A stretch of DNA of 52,898 nt, from assembly GCF_016613415.1 (NCBI RefSeq), contig NZ_JACWCT010000130.1, positions 1-52,898 on the forward strand, given 5' to 3'. Shown here in pieces: positions 42,256-51,146 of this stretch. How positions within the stretch are numbered: position 1 is the stretch's first letter; every line of letters starts with the position of its first letter. A model generated the notes under the pieces. It was given only the letters and a program-made list of their open reading frames with translations, searched no databases and was not told the origin of the DNA. The stretch comes from Methylobacterium ajmalii (GTDB lineage Bacteria; Pseudomonadota; Alphaproteobacteria; Rhizobiales; Beijerinckiaceae). The translations under genes and the position numbers were made by a program.

Positions 42256-42521
42256 TCGAGCGCGCCGGTGCGGGCGGCCGCGGCCGGCTCGACATATCCG
42301 CGCGCGACCAGCTCGGGCTGGGGCGCGGTCCGCCGGGGAGCGGCCGGGACCGGCTGGGGCGTCGTGGCGAGTTCGGCCCAGGGCCGCACGACCGCAGTCT
42401 CGCGGGCCATCTCGCGCATGATCGGCGGGAAGACGGTGACGGAGGATGCACGATCCTGCGCATGCGCCGAACCAGCCGACAAGACGAACAGAGACAGTGC
42501 ACAATATTTCAGGGCCGACAT
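42252..42521 (-). CDS. Small secreted hypothetical protein
   Basis: This 89-residue protein has a clear signal peptide, 'ALKYCALSLFVLSAGSAHA', with cleavage likely before QDRASS, so it is exported to the periplasm. The mature part of about 65 residues is Pro/Ala/Arg-rich (for example 'TTPQPVPAAPRRTAPQPELV') and has no domain I recognise. It starts with ATG at 42521, without a strong ribosome site. It sits head-on against the yjbQ pseudogene, its stop touching the broken end. It may have been brought in with the rearrangement or be an older neighbour. Confidence 0.55.
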   Translation of the reverse strand: MSALKYCALSLFVLSAGSAHAQDRASSVTVFPPIMREMARETAVVRPWAELATTPQPVPAAPRRTAPQPELVARGYVEPAAAARTGALD

Positions 42522-42534
42522 CGCAATTCCCCAT

Positions 42535-42942
42535 CGATTGATCGAATTTGATTTAAAAGAACATAGCTTTTTGTGCAGCGCAATATGCCAATCGAATATT
42601 TCTTTAGGATAGGATTTTGCGAATCATAACTCACACAAGCGCGCGGAACGGCAATAAAATGCCACGTTTCCGGAAGCCGACGATCTGCGGAAACTGAGGC
42701 TCGCGATTCGATCCGCGGAAACACGTCGAGGGCGGCGCGGCCGATCGTACAGTCGGGACATGTTGCAGATCATCCGCCACGAACGGCGCCGGCGCCTCGG
42801 CACGCCAAGGCCCGACACGACGGCGGATCGGGCGGGGACGGCCGATTCTGTGCCTTGCTCGACCTTCCCTGCCGCCCGCGAAACTCATGGCGAGCGCCGC
42901 CCCCGGGACAGGCTGGCGCGGGCCGATCCCCTCGCGAACCGC
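42535..42942. other. Gene-free gap, AT-rich then GC-rich
   Basis: The first 130 bases are AT-rich (for example TTTAAAAGAACATAGC) and may hold the promoter of the secreted-protein gene on the minus strand. From about 42660 composition returns to the GC-rich norm. No frame here looks coding, and I see no strong hairpin or repeat. Confidence 0.5.
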
Positions 42943-43395
42943 TCACGCCCCGGCGAGGTGCAGCACGATCTCGCGCCGGTGCGGCCGGTCGCGGTGCTCG
43001 ATCAGGTAGATCCCCTGCCAGGTGCCGAGCGCGAGCCGCCCCTCGACCAGCGGGATCGTCAGCGCGGCGTCGGTCAGGAGGGTGCGGATATGCGCCGGCA
43101 TGTCGTCCGGCCCCTCGATGCCGTGGACGTAGGGCACGTCGCGGGGCGCCAGCCGGTCGAGGGCGGTCATCAGGTCGGTGCGCACGTCCGGGTCGGCATT
43201 CTCCTGGATCGTCAGCGAGGCCGAGGTGTGACGGCAGAACACCGTCAGGAGGCCGTGGCGCAGGCCCGCCTCGCGCACGAAGCCCGCGACCTCCGCGGTG
43301 ATCTCGGTGAAGCCCTGGCCGCGCGTCTCGACCACGAGGCGCCCGCTCGCCTGGCGGGTGACCGGGCCGCTCGCCAGCATCTCGACGCGTCTCAT
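42943..43395 (-). CDS. yjbQ: YjbQ/UPF0047 family protein
   Basis: This 150-residue YjbQ family protein (secondary thiamine-phosphate synthase enzyme) has 'GLLTVFCRHTSASLTIQENA' with the conserved His-Thr-Ser-Ala metal/phosphate site around residue 50, 'PYVHGIEGPDDMPAHIRTLL' near 100, and 'VEGRLALGTWQGIYLIEHRD' at the end. The ATG at 43395 overlaps the DNA-ligase stop (ATGA), so it is co-translated with the ligase; the open frame further upstream is shadow. Some members show weak thiamine-phosphate synthase activity, but their true role is unclear. Linkage to a repair ligase hints at a nucleotide or nucleic-acid role. A decayed duplicate lies about 1 kb to the left. Confidence 0.9.
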   Translation of the reverse strand: MRRVEMLASGPVTRQASGRLVVETRGQGFTEITAEVAGFVREAGLRHGLLTVFCRHTSASLTIQENADPDVRTDLMTALDRLAPRDVPYVHGIEGPDDMPAHIRTLLTDAALTIPLVEGRLALGTWQGIYLIEHRDRPHRREIVLHLAGA

Positions 43396-45086
43396 TCGGT
43401 GATCTCCCGTCCCGGATGCACTTCCGTCTCGCCGCGGGCGAGGATGCGCTCGAGCGCCTCGATCCGGTCGGCCTCGGCGGTCGGCTTGTCCCAGCGGATG
43501 CGGCTGACGCGGGGAAACCGCATCGCGACGCCGGACTTGTGCCGGGTCGAGCGCTGCACGCCCTCGAAGGCGATCTCCAGCACCAGCCCTTTGCCTAAGC
43601 CGTACTCTACCTCCCGCACCGGGCCGAAGCGCTTGGTGGTGTGGTTGCGGACGTAGCGGTCGAGCTTGGCCAGCTCCTCGTCGGTGAAGCCGTGATAGGC
43701 CTTGCCGACCGGCACCAGCTCCTCGGCCCCGTCCGGCGCCTCGCGCCAGACCCCGAACGTGTAGTCGGAGTAGAACGACGACCGCTTCCCGTGTCCGCGC
43801 TGGGCGTACATCATCACGGCATCGACGCGGTAGGGCTCGCGCTTCCACTTCCACCATGGGCCCTTCGGCCGGCCGGGCTGGTAGGGGCTGACGACACGCT
43901 TGAGCATCACGCCCTCGATCGCGTCGGCGTCCGGCCCCGCCCCGACCGAGGCCGGGTCGGCCCGGGCCGCGGCGAGCGCCGCCCAGTCGGCGAACGGCAC
44001 CAGGGGCGAGAGGTCGATGCGGGCGTGGTCGAGCCCGCCGACGAAGCGCTCGAGCCGCGCCCGGCGCTCGCTGAACGGCAGCGGCCGCAGGTCCTCGCCG
44101 TTCTCGGCCAGGAGGTCGTAGGCCCGGACATGGGCGGGGAAATCCTGCAGCAGCTTGCCCGTCACCGTCTTCCGGTTAAGGCGCTGCTGCAGCACGTTGA
44201 AGCTCTGCACCCGCGCGTCGCGCAGGATCAGCAACTCGCCGTCGAGGGCGCCCGAGAAGGTGATCGCCTCGGCGAGGTCGGGAAAGGCGCCGGAGATGTC
44301 CTCGCCGGTGCGCGAATAGATTTTCTGGACCTGGCGCCCCTCGCCGTCGCGCCCGCCGGCGAGCTGGACGCGGATGCCGTCCCACTTCCATTCGGCCGAG
44401 AACGCCTCGGCGTCGAGCTTGTCGAGGTCGGCCTCCTCCTCGATCGGGTGCGAGAGCATGGCGGGGCGGAACGGCGCCGGGTTGATCGATTCCGGCGGCC
44501 CGGTCCTTCCCTCGACCCAGGCGAAGAGTTCCGGGTAGGGCGCCTGCAGCCCGTGCCAGACCTCCTCGACCGCATCGGCCTCGTGGCCGCCGAGGCTCGC
44601 CACCGCGGTCTTGGCGAGCCGCGCGGAGACGCCGACCCGCAATTCCCCGGTGATGAGCTTGAGGAGCGCCCAGCGCCCGGTCTCGTCGAGGGCGTCGAGC
44701 CAGGCGGCGAGCCGGGCCGGCAGCTCGCTCTTGCCGATGGTGGCGAGGCTCTCGACCACCTCCGACAGGGTCGGGACCGGCGGGTTGTTGTGGCCGGGGC
44801 CCGGGCTGCCGTCGCGCTTGGGCCAGATCAGCGCCGTCGTCTCGGCGAGGTCGCCGACGTAGTTGTAGGACAGGCGAAACAGCACCGGATCGACGCGGGC
44901 CTCGACGAGGCCGCGGATCAGGCCGGGCTTGGCCTCGCGGAAGCTGAGCGAGCCGGTCATGGCGGCGAGCGCGTAGCCGCGGTCCGGGTCGGGGGTGTGC
45001 CGGAAGAAGTCCTGGAGCAGGCGCAGCTTGGCGTTGCGGCGCGGCTCGTAGGCGAGGCGGTCGAGGAGATGGGCGAAGTCGTTCAC
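43392..45086 (-). CDS. ATP-dependent DNA ligase of the 'cisplatin damage response' type
   Basis: This 564-residue ligase has an N-terminal DNA-binding region (about 1-200) and a nucleotidyltransferase core. The adenylated Lys is K234 in 'EWKWDGIRVQL'. Core motifs 'YSRTGEDI', 'DGELLI', 'EGVMLKRVVSPYQPGRP' and 'WWKWKREPYRVDAVMM' follow. An OB-fold domain closes the protein ('YEVEYGLGKGLVLEIAFEG'-like region, 'RFPRVSRIRWDKP'). Family members are strictly associated with an MBL-fold exonuclease, encoded here directly upstream with a 4-bp overlap, and often with a helicase and a phosphoesterase, which I do not see nearby. It probably seals breaks after damage, separately from the NAD-dependent replicative ligase. 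yjbQ follows with a 4-bp overlap. Confidence 0.92.
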   Translation of the reverse strand: MNDFAHLLDRLAYEPRRNAKLRLLQDFFRHTPDPDRGYALAAMTGSLSFREAKPGLIRGLVEARVDPVLFRLSYNYVGDLAETTALIWPKRDGSPGPGHNNPPVPTLSEVVESLATIGKSELPARLAAWLDALDETGRWALLKLITGELRVGVSARLAKTAVASLGGHEADAVEEVWHGLQAPYPELFAWVEGRTGPPESINPAPFRPAMLSHPIEEEADLDKLDAEAFSAEWKWDGIRVQLAGGRDGEGRQVQKIYSRTGEDISGAFPDLAEAITFSGALDGELLILRDARVQSFNVLQQRLNRKTVTGKLLQDFPAHVRAYDLLAENGEDLRPLPFSERRARLERFVGGLDHARIDLSPLVPFADWAALAAARADPASVGAGPDADAIEGVMLKRVVSPYQPGRPKGPWWKWKREPYRVDAVMMYAQRGHGKRSSFYSDYTFGVWREAPDGAEELVPVGKAYHGFTDEELAKLDRYVRNHTTKRFGPVREVEYGLGKGLVLEIAFEGVQRSTRHKSGVAMRFPRVSRIRWDKPTAEADRIEALERILARGETEVHPGREITE

Positions 45087-46279
45087 GCCGCACTCTCCTT
45101 GGCCCTGGTCTTCCGGGCGCGGCCTCTCGCGGGCTTGGCGGTGCCGGGCTTGCCCGCTTCCGGCTCGGCATCCCGGGGCTCTGCATCCTCAGGCTTGGTG
45201 TCGTCCGCCTCGCCCTGCTCGGACCTCTTCTCCTCGGACTTGTTTTCCTCGACCTTGCCCTCCGGCTCCGCCTCGCCCTCGTCGCCGTAGCCTAGCATGT
45301 GCAGGGGCTTGGCCCGGATCCCTTGCGTCTCGCACCAATGGACCAGGGCGTCCTCCTGGCCGTGGGTGACCCAGACCTCGCCGGCTCCGGTGTCCTTGAT
45401 GGTGCGGCAGAGGTCGTCCCAGTCCGAATGGTCGGAGACGATGAGCGGCAGCTCGACGCCCTTCTGGCGGGCGCGGGCCCGCACCTGCATCCAGCCCGAC
45501 GCGAAGGCGGTGACGGGATCGGGAAACTTTCGCGACCACAGGTCCTGGATCGCCGAGGGCGGGCAGAGCACGATCCTGCCGCCGAGCTTCGGCCGCTCCG
45601 CCGCCACGACCTTGATCGTCTCGCCGACGTGGATGCCCTCGCGGCGATAGAGGTCGGTCAGCTTCTCCATGGCGCCGTGCAGGTAGATCGGGTCGGAAAA
45701 TCCTTCCTCGCGCAGGAGCGCCATCACCCGCTGCGCCTTGCCGAGCGCGTAGGCGCCGACGATGTGGGTGCGCTCGGGAAACAGCCGGACCGAATCGAGC
45801 AGGCGGCGCACCTCGTCGCGGGCCTCCGGGTGGCGGAAGACCGGCAGGCCGAAGGTCGCCTCGGTGATGAACACGTCGCAGGGCACGACCTCGAAGGGCC
45901 GGCAGGTCGGATCCCGCGCCCGCTTGTAGTCGCCCGAATTGACGATCCGGCAGCCGCCCTGCTCGATCGCGATCTGGGCCGAGCCCAGCACGTGGCCGGC
46001 CGGATGGAAGCGCACCGTGACGTCGTTGAGCCGGATCTCCTCGCCGAGCCGCGCCTCCTGGCGGGTGCGGCAGAACTCCTCGCCGTAGCGCACCGCCATG
46101 ATCCGCAGGGTCTCGGGCGTCGCCAGAACGGCGCCGTGGCCGGCCCGGGCGTGGTCGGCATGGCCGTGGGTGATGAGGGCGCGCGGGACCGGGCGGACCG
46201 GATCGACGTGGAAATCGCCCGGCGGGCAGTAGAGCCCCTCGCGGGTCAGGGTGAGGAGGTCGGTGGGGCGCGGCGCCAT
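45083..46279 (-). CDS. Ligase-associated DNA exonuclease (metallo-beta-lactamase/beta-CASP fold)
   Basis: This 398-residue nuclease starts at the ATG at 46279; the upstream open frame is shadow. The MBL metal motif is 'THGHADHARAGHG' (H38, H40, D42, H43), with 'HPAGHVLGSAQIAIE' and 'VNSGDYKRARDP' supplying further ligands. The beta-CASP-like part includes 'FITEATFGLPVFRHPEARDE' and ends with 'WVTHGQEDALVHWCETQG'. From about residue 332 a low-complexity tail switches from acidic (EGEAEPEGKVEENKSEEK) to basic (ARGRARKTRAKESAA), an addition beyond the core fold. It resects DNA ends for the ligase encoded immediately downstream (overlap 43-kb side at 45083-45086). It diverges from the TPR methyltransferase. 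Confidence 0.92.
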   Translation of the reverse strand: MAPRPTDLLTLTREGLYCPPGDFHVDPVRPVPRALITHGHADHARAGHGAVLATPETLRIMAVRYGEEFCRTRQEARLGEEIRLNDVTVRFHPAGHVLGSAQIAIEQGGCRIVNSGDYKRARDPTCRPFEVVPCDVFITEATFGLPVFRHPEARDEVRRLLDSVRLFPERTHIVGAYALGKAQRVMALLREEGFSDPIYLHGAMEKLTDLYRREGIHVGETIKVVAAERPKLGGRIVLCPPSAIQDLWSRKFPDPVTAFASGWMQVRARARQKGVELPLIVSDHSDWDDLCRTIKDTGAGEVWVTHGQEDALVHWCETQGIRAKPLHMLGYGDEGEAEPEGKVEENKSEEKRSEQGEADDTKPEDAEPRDAEPEAGKPGTAKPARGRARKTRAKESAA

Positions 46280-46377
46280 TGACCCTCGTTTCGGAGGACT
46301 AGCCTCTTCTCGGCTGCGGAGCCGGGTATATAGGCGGTCCTTCCCGTCCGTCCCGCGATCCCGAGACCCCCGCCGCG

Positions 46378-47307
46378 ATGCCCGCCCCCACCCGCTCCTC
46401 CGGCGACCTCCTCGCCGACCGCCGCTACGCCTGGGCGGAGGCGGCCCTCGGCGAGGGCGACGCGGAGGCCGCGGCCGACCTCGCCGCCCAGGTGCTGGAG
46501 ATCGCCCCCGGCTACGCCCCGGCCTGGCTGCTGCTCGGCCGCGCCCGCATGCCCGATCCGGCGCAGCGCGAGGCGGCCGCGGCGGCGTTCCGGGCGGCGC
46601 TCGCCCTCGATCCCGACGACCCGCTCGGCGCCCGGCTGTACCTCGCCGAGCTCGGCGAGGCCGACGGCGCGGCGAACGCGGAGGCGATCTCGCCGGCCTA
46701 CGTGCGGGCCCTGTTCGACGGCTACGCGGGTCGCTTCGAGCGCCACCTCGTCGAGGGCCTGGGCTATTGCGGCCCGGCCCTGATCCGGGCGGCCCTGGAG
46801 CGGCTGCGGGGCCCCGACGCCCGCTTCGCCACCGTGCTCGACCTCGGCTGCGGCACCGGCCTGATGGCCGCGGCGCTCGACGGCCTCGCCGGAACCCTCG
46901 TCGGCGTCGACCTCTCACCCGGCATGCTGGCCGAGGCGCGCCGCACCGGCCGCTACGCCCGCCTGCACGAGGGCGACCTGCGGGGCTTCCTCGCCGCCGA
47001 GCCCGCGGCGAGCGCCGACCTCCTGGTGGCCGCCGACGTGTTCATCTACCTGCGCGAGATCGGCCCGGTGCTGCGCGAGGCCGCCCGGGTGCTCGCACCC
47101 GGCGGCCTGTTCGCCTTCACGGTCCAGGGCCATCCGGGCGCGCACGGCGCCGTGCTCGGCCCCGACGGGCGCTACGCTCACGGCGTCGCGACGGTGCGGG
47201 ACGACGCGGCCGAGGCGGGGCTGATGGTGTCTGTGTTGGAACCGGCCGAGATCCGGCGCCAGAACGGGGCCGGGGTGCCGGGGTGGCTGGTGGTGCTGGG
47301 GCGGTAG
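46378..47307 (+). CDS. Class I SAM-dependent methyltransferase with N-terminal TPR-like repeats
   Basis: In this 309-residue protein residues 10-100 form TPR-like helical repeats ('RRYAWAEAALGEGDAEAAAD', 'VLEIAPGYAPAWLLLGRARM', 'AFRAALALDPDDPLGARLYL'). The linker 'AYVRALFDGYAGRFERHLVE' is the typical lead-in to the family's methyltransferase domain. Motif I is 'VLDLGCGTGLMAAAL', followed by 'GVDLSPGMLAEARRTGRYAR' and 'LLVAADVFIYLREIGPVLRE'. The target is unknown; similar TPR-methyltransferases of Alphaproteobacteria have been linked only tentatively to small molecules or proteins. It stands alone, divergent from the exonuclease gene across 98 bp. Confidence 0.88.
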   Translation: MPAPTRSSGDLLADRRYAWAEAALGEGDAEAAADLAAQVLEIAPGYAPAWLLLGRARMPDPAQREAAAAAFRAALALDPDDPLGARLYLAELGEADGAANAEAISPAYVRALFDGYAGRFERHLVEGLGYCGPALIRAALERLRGPDARFATVLDLGCGTGLMAAALDGLAGTLVGVDLSPGMLAEARRTGRYARLHEGDLRGFLAAEPAASADLLVAADVFIYLREIGPVLREAARVLAPGGLFAFTVQGHPGAHGAVLGPDGRYAHGVATVRDDAAEAGLMVSVLEPAEIRRQNGAGVPGWLVVLGR

Positions 47308-47391
47308 GTTCTCGCCTTCTCGCCACTCCGCGTCCGTGCCGGCGAAGCCCGGACGGACGATCGAGAGCTTTCGCGACGGTGGATCCGACCC

Positions 47392-48297
47392 TCATCCGAC
47401 CCTGCCGCCGCCCTCCCCGCCGATCCGCTCCGCCGCGAAGCGGTCGCGCAGCCAGGCCGCGGCGGGGCCGCAGGGGCGCTGCTTGTGCCAGACGAGTTCC
47501 AGCGCAACCGGCCAGTCGCCCTCGTCGAATTGCAGGTCCGGCGTGACGAGGTAGGGCGCGGTGAGCGAGGCGGCGATGACGTGGTCGGTGACGAAGGCCC
47601 AGCCGATCCCGTGCTTGACCATCTCCAGAATCACCCAGTGGCTCTCGACCCACCAGACCTCGGCGGCGATCCGCAGGCGGCGCTTCTCCGGCCCGTCGCT
47701 GCGGGCGGCGACCAGGATCTGGCGGTGGCGCTTCAGCTCCTCCCACTCCACCCGCGCCTTGGCGAGCGGATGGTCGCGGCCGCAGACGAGCTTGAGCGGC
47801 ACCCAGCCGATGGTCTGGAAGCCGAGCTCCGTCGGCAGCACCTCCTGGCGCCACATCACCCCGAGGTCGGCGGCGCCCGACTGCACCATGCGGCTGACAT
47901 CCTCCATCAGCGGGAAGAGCAGCTCCAGTTCCACGTGCGGGAAGGCCCGGGCGAATTCGGCGAAGAGGGCGCCGAGCGCGTGCTCGGGATACAGTTCGTC
48001 GATGGCGACGACGAGCCGGTTTTCGATCCCCTGCTCCAGGCTGCTCGCCACGCCGATCAGGTGCTCGCGCCGATCGAGCACGACCCGCGCCTCCTGGAGC
48101 AGACGCTCGCCGGCCGGGGTGAGCACCGGGTTGCGGCCGGCCCGGCTGAACAGCGCCAGGCCCAGATCCGCCTCGAGATTCGCGACCTGCACGCTGACGG
48201 CCGACTGCGCCTTCCTCAACGTCCGGGCCGCACCGGAGAACGAGCCGGCCTCGGCCGCCGCCACGAAGGCCTGGAGCTGATCGAGCGAGACCGTCAT
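47392..48297 (-). CDS. LysR-family regulator, divergent from a PACE efflux gene
   Basis: This 301-residue regulator has an N-terminal winged HTH, 'LDQLQAFVAAAEAGSFSGAA' and 'AQSAVSVQVANLEADLGLAL', then the effector domain with 'RLVVAIDELYPEHALGALFA', 'AADLGVMWRQEVLPTELGF' and 'MVKHGIGWAFVTDHVIAASL'. It faces away from the PACE transporter gene across an 89-bp gap that presumably holds a shared operator. The arrangement matches AceR-AceI in Acinetobacter, where the LysR protein senses chlorhexidine and induces the pump. The natural inducer here is unknown. Confidence 0.9.
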   Translation of the reverse strand: MTVSLDQLQAFVAAAEAGSFSGAARTLRKAQSAVSVQVANLEADLGLALFSRAGRNPVLTPAGERLLQEARVVLDRREHLIGVASSLEQGIENRLVVAIDELYPEHALGALFAEFARAFPHVELELLFPLMEDVSRMVQSGAADLGVMWRQEVLPTELGFQTIGWVPLKLVCGRDHPLAKARVEWEELKRHRQILVAARSDGPEKRRLRIAAEVWWVESHWVILEMVKHGIGWAFVTDHVIAASLTAPYLVTPDLQFDEGDWPVALELVWHKQRPCGPAAAWLRDRFAAERIGGEGGGRVG

Positions 48298-48386
48298 CTA
48301 TCCGATTTCCCGATATGTCCCAACTTGCGACCGGGAGCATCGCAGATAGAACGCGGCGCATCCATCACCGCACCGGGACCGCCACC

Positions 48387-48824
48387 ATGCGCAGCACGCG
48401 CGACCGCATCCGCCACGCCATCCTGTTCGAAGTCATCGGCCTCGCGCTCATCATCCCACTCGGAACGCTGGCGTTCGGCCTGCACGCCTCCGCGATGGGG
48501 GTGATCGGGATCGGCAGCGCCGTGACGGCGACGGCGTGGAACTACGTCTACAACCTGGGCTTCGACCACGCGATGCAGCGGCTCAAGGGCCATACGCGCA
48601 AGAGCCTGCCGCTGCGCGTAGGGCACGCGGTGCTGTTCGAGGCCGGGCTGCTGGTGATCCTGCTGCCGCCGATCGCCTGGTATCTCGGCATCGGTCTGCT
48701 CGAGGCCCTGGTCATGGATCTGGCGATCGCGGCCTTCTACGTGGCCTACGCGTTCCTGTTCAACCTCGCCTACGACCGGGCCTTCCCGGTGCCGGGCTGG
48801 GCCGGGGCCGCCCCGGCGCGCTGA
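48387..48824 (+). CDS. PACE-family efflux transporter (AceI-like)
   Basis: This 145-residue protein starts at the ATG at 48387 (MRSTRDRIRHAILFEVIGLA); the 24 extra codons upstream lack family sequence. It has four membrane helices arranged as two bacterial-transmembrane-pair repeats. The first begins 'RIRHAILFEVIGLALIIPLG' with the key membrane Glu. The second is 'RVGHAVLFEAGLLVILLPPI', again with R-x-x-H-A-x-x-F-E. 'WNYVYNLGFDHA' and 'AYAFLFNLAYDRAFPVP' end each repeat, the W-N-x-x-[FY]/NxxYD pattern of PACE proteins. They export biocides such as chlorhexidine, and polyamines, using the proton gradient. The last codons form the start of a tandem repeat. Confidence 0.9.
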   Translation: MRSTRDRIRHAILFEVIGLALIIPLGTLAFGLHASAMGVIGIGSAVTATAWNYVYNLGFDHAMQRLKGHTRKSLPLRVGHAVLFEAGLLVILLPPIAWYLGIGLLEALVMDLAIAAFYVAYAFLFNLAYDRAFPVPGWAGAAPAR

Positions 48825-48915
48825 AGGCGCGCCTTTCAGGGCACCATGGGCGCTGAAGGCGCGCCTTTCCAAGGCATCATGGGCGCTGAAGGCGCGCCCA
48901 TTCAGGGCGTCATGC
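48818..48915. repeat. Three tandem copies of a 32-33 bp unit
   Basis: Units start at 48818, 48850 and 48883, each beginning GCGCTGAAGGCGCGCC and ending near ATGG or ATGC. A fourth partial GGCGCGCC copy follows at about 48922. Each unit holds the 8-bp palindrome GGCGCGCC. The first unit includes the stop codon of the PACE gene, so the array grew from, or into, that gene's 3' end. Spacers between identical cores are themselves repeated, so it is not a CRISPR array. Confidence 0.85.
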
Positions 48916-48961
48916 ATGGTCGAGGCGCGCCGGCCGTCGCATCGCCGGGCGCCCTCGGCGA

Positions 48962-49198
48962 TCAGCGCCGCTTCCCCTCCCCGGCGGCCTCGGACATCAG
49001 CCGGCCGAGGCCGCGCTGGTCGTAGGCCTTGTCGGCGCGGCGGGGCGCGATGGCGCCGGTCGTCGCCGGATCGACCACGGAGGCGAGGGCCGGGCCGGGC
49101 GCGCGGTCTTGCTCGCGTACCGCGATCCAGTTCGCCGCCGTGGTCAGAGCCGCGATCGCGATGATGACTTTGATTCCACCCAGGAGGAGGCGCCACAT
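48962..49198 (-). CDS. Small membrane-anchored hypothetical protein
   Basis: This 78-residue protein has one N-terminal hydrophobic helix at about 3-24 (RLLLGGIKVIIAIAALTTAA), then a soluble polar tail with 'DPATTGAIAPRRADKAYDQR' and 'GLGRLMSEAAGEGKRR'. The 'TTGAIAP' stretch is common in short rhizobial and methylobacterial membrane or periplasmic proteins of unknown function. The start, ATG at 49198, gives the helix immediately. No strong ribosome site is seen. It could be a signal anchor rather than a cleaved signal, since no A-x-A site follows the helix. Confidence 0.5.
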   Translation of the reverse strand: MWRLLLGGIKVIIAIAALTTAANWIAVREQDRAPGPALASVVDPATTGAIAPRRADKAYDQRGLGRLMSEAAGEGKRR

Positions 49199-49712
49199 GG
49201 CTGGTCGAGACCCACGATCGGTGTGCGGCCGGCAATCCGGCCCGTCCCGACATCCTTGAGCCACAGGACTTAACGGGCGGCCTTCACGGTCCCGGGGCGG
49301 GCCGTCCCACATCGGGAGAGTGGGCGAGGCCGGCGGGACAAGTCTGGTGGGCCTTGCGCCAGGATCGCGGTTCCTGTTCCCCGGAACCCTGACGCTCCGG
49401 CGACTGCTCGGCCCACTGAGCCTCACAGGAATGAGTTGCAGAGAACTGGTCCGCCCCACCCCGTCATCGCCGACCTCTTTGCCGCACAGCCCGGACGGGT
49501 TCCGGAAGCCACCGGGCGCGCCGGCATCGAGGACGGTCCGTGTAGGACAGACCGGGCCGGAGGGGCAACCGGAATGCGGGCGGCGGCCTTGCGTCGAAAC
49601 GCGCCTGCCCCGTGCCCTTGACCGGAGGACGCCAAGAGCCCGGGGGCAAAAAACCCGGCGGGGACTTGGCCCGCCGTGTCGATTCATCCCGCCATCCTGC
49701 AGCGCGGCGCGC
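49199..49712. other. Gene-free stretch between the small membrane protein gene and aspartate aminotransferase
   Basis: About 510 bases show no frame with believable protein features; the open frames are GC-rich shadows in both directions. A weak dyad CCGGG-ggcaaaaaa-CCCGG at about 49640-49658 lies roughly 55 bp after the aminotransferase stop and could help end that transcript, but its A-run is in the loop, not after the stem. Confidence 0.45.
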
Positions 49713-50915
<1,203 letters not shown>

Positions 50916-51146
50916 GATGATCGACTCCAGAACCTGTGAAAGACGCCCGGTCGGGCAGGGTCCTGGCCGTCCGGGTCTTCGAGCGGGCCGGACCCTAGTC
51001 GCGCGCGCCAGCGCGAGCAAGCCGCGCCTTGCTCGAAGAACGGGCGCCGGAGCCCGCAATGCATCGGTAGCCTGGACAATTGCCGCGCCCGCGTGACACC
51101 GTTTCCGCCCCGGGGCGACGGCCCCGGGCGGACGGGGTCGGCGGCG

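Noticed and set aside
48818..48940. Possible CRISPR array
   Set aside because: The units are contiguous tandem repeats with no unique spacers and no cas genes in the window.
49423..49635. Short frames of about 60-70 codons in the 49.2-49.7 kb gap
   Set aside because: Several overlapping frames on both strands, none with a believable start, signal or domain.
49640..49658. Terminator after aspartate aminotransferase
   Set aside because: The stem is only 5 bp and the A/T run lies in the loop instead of after the stem, so I do not list it as a terminator.
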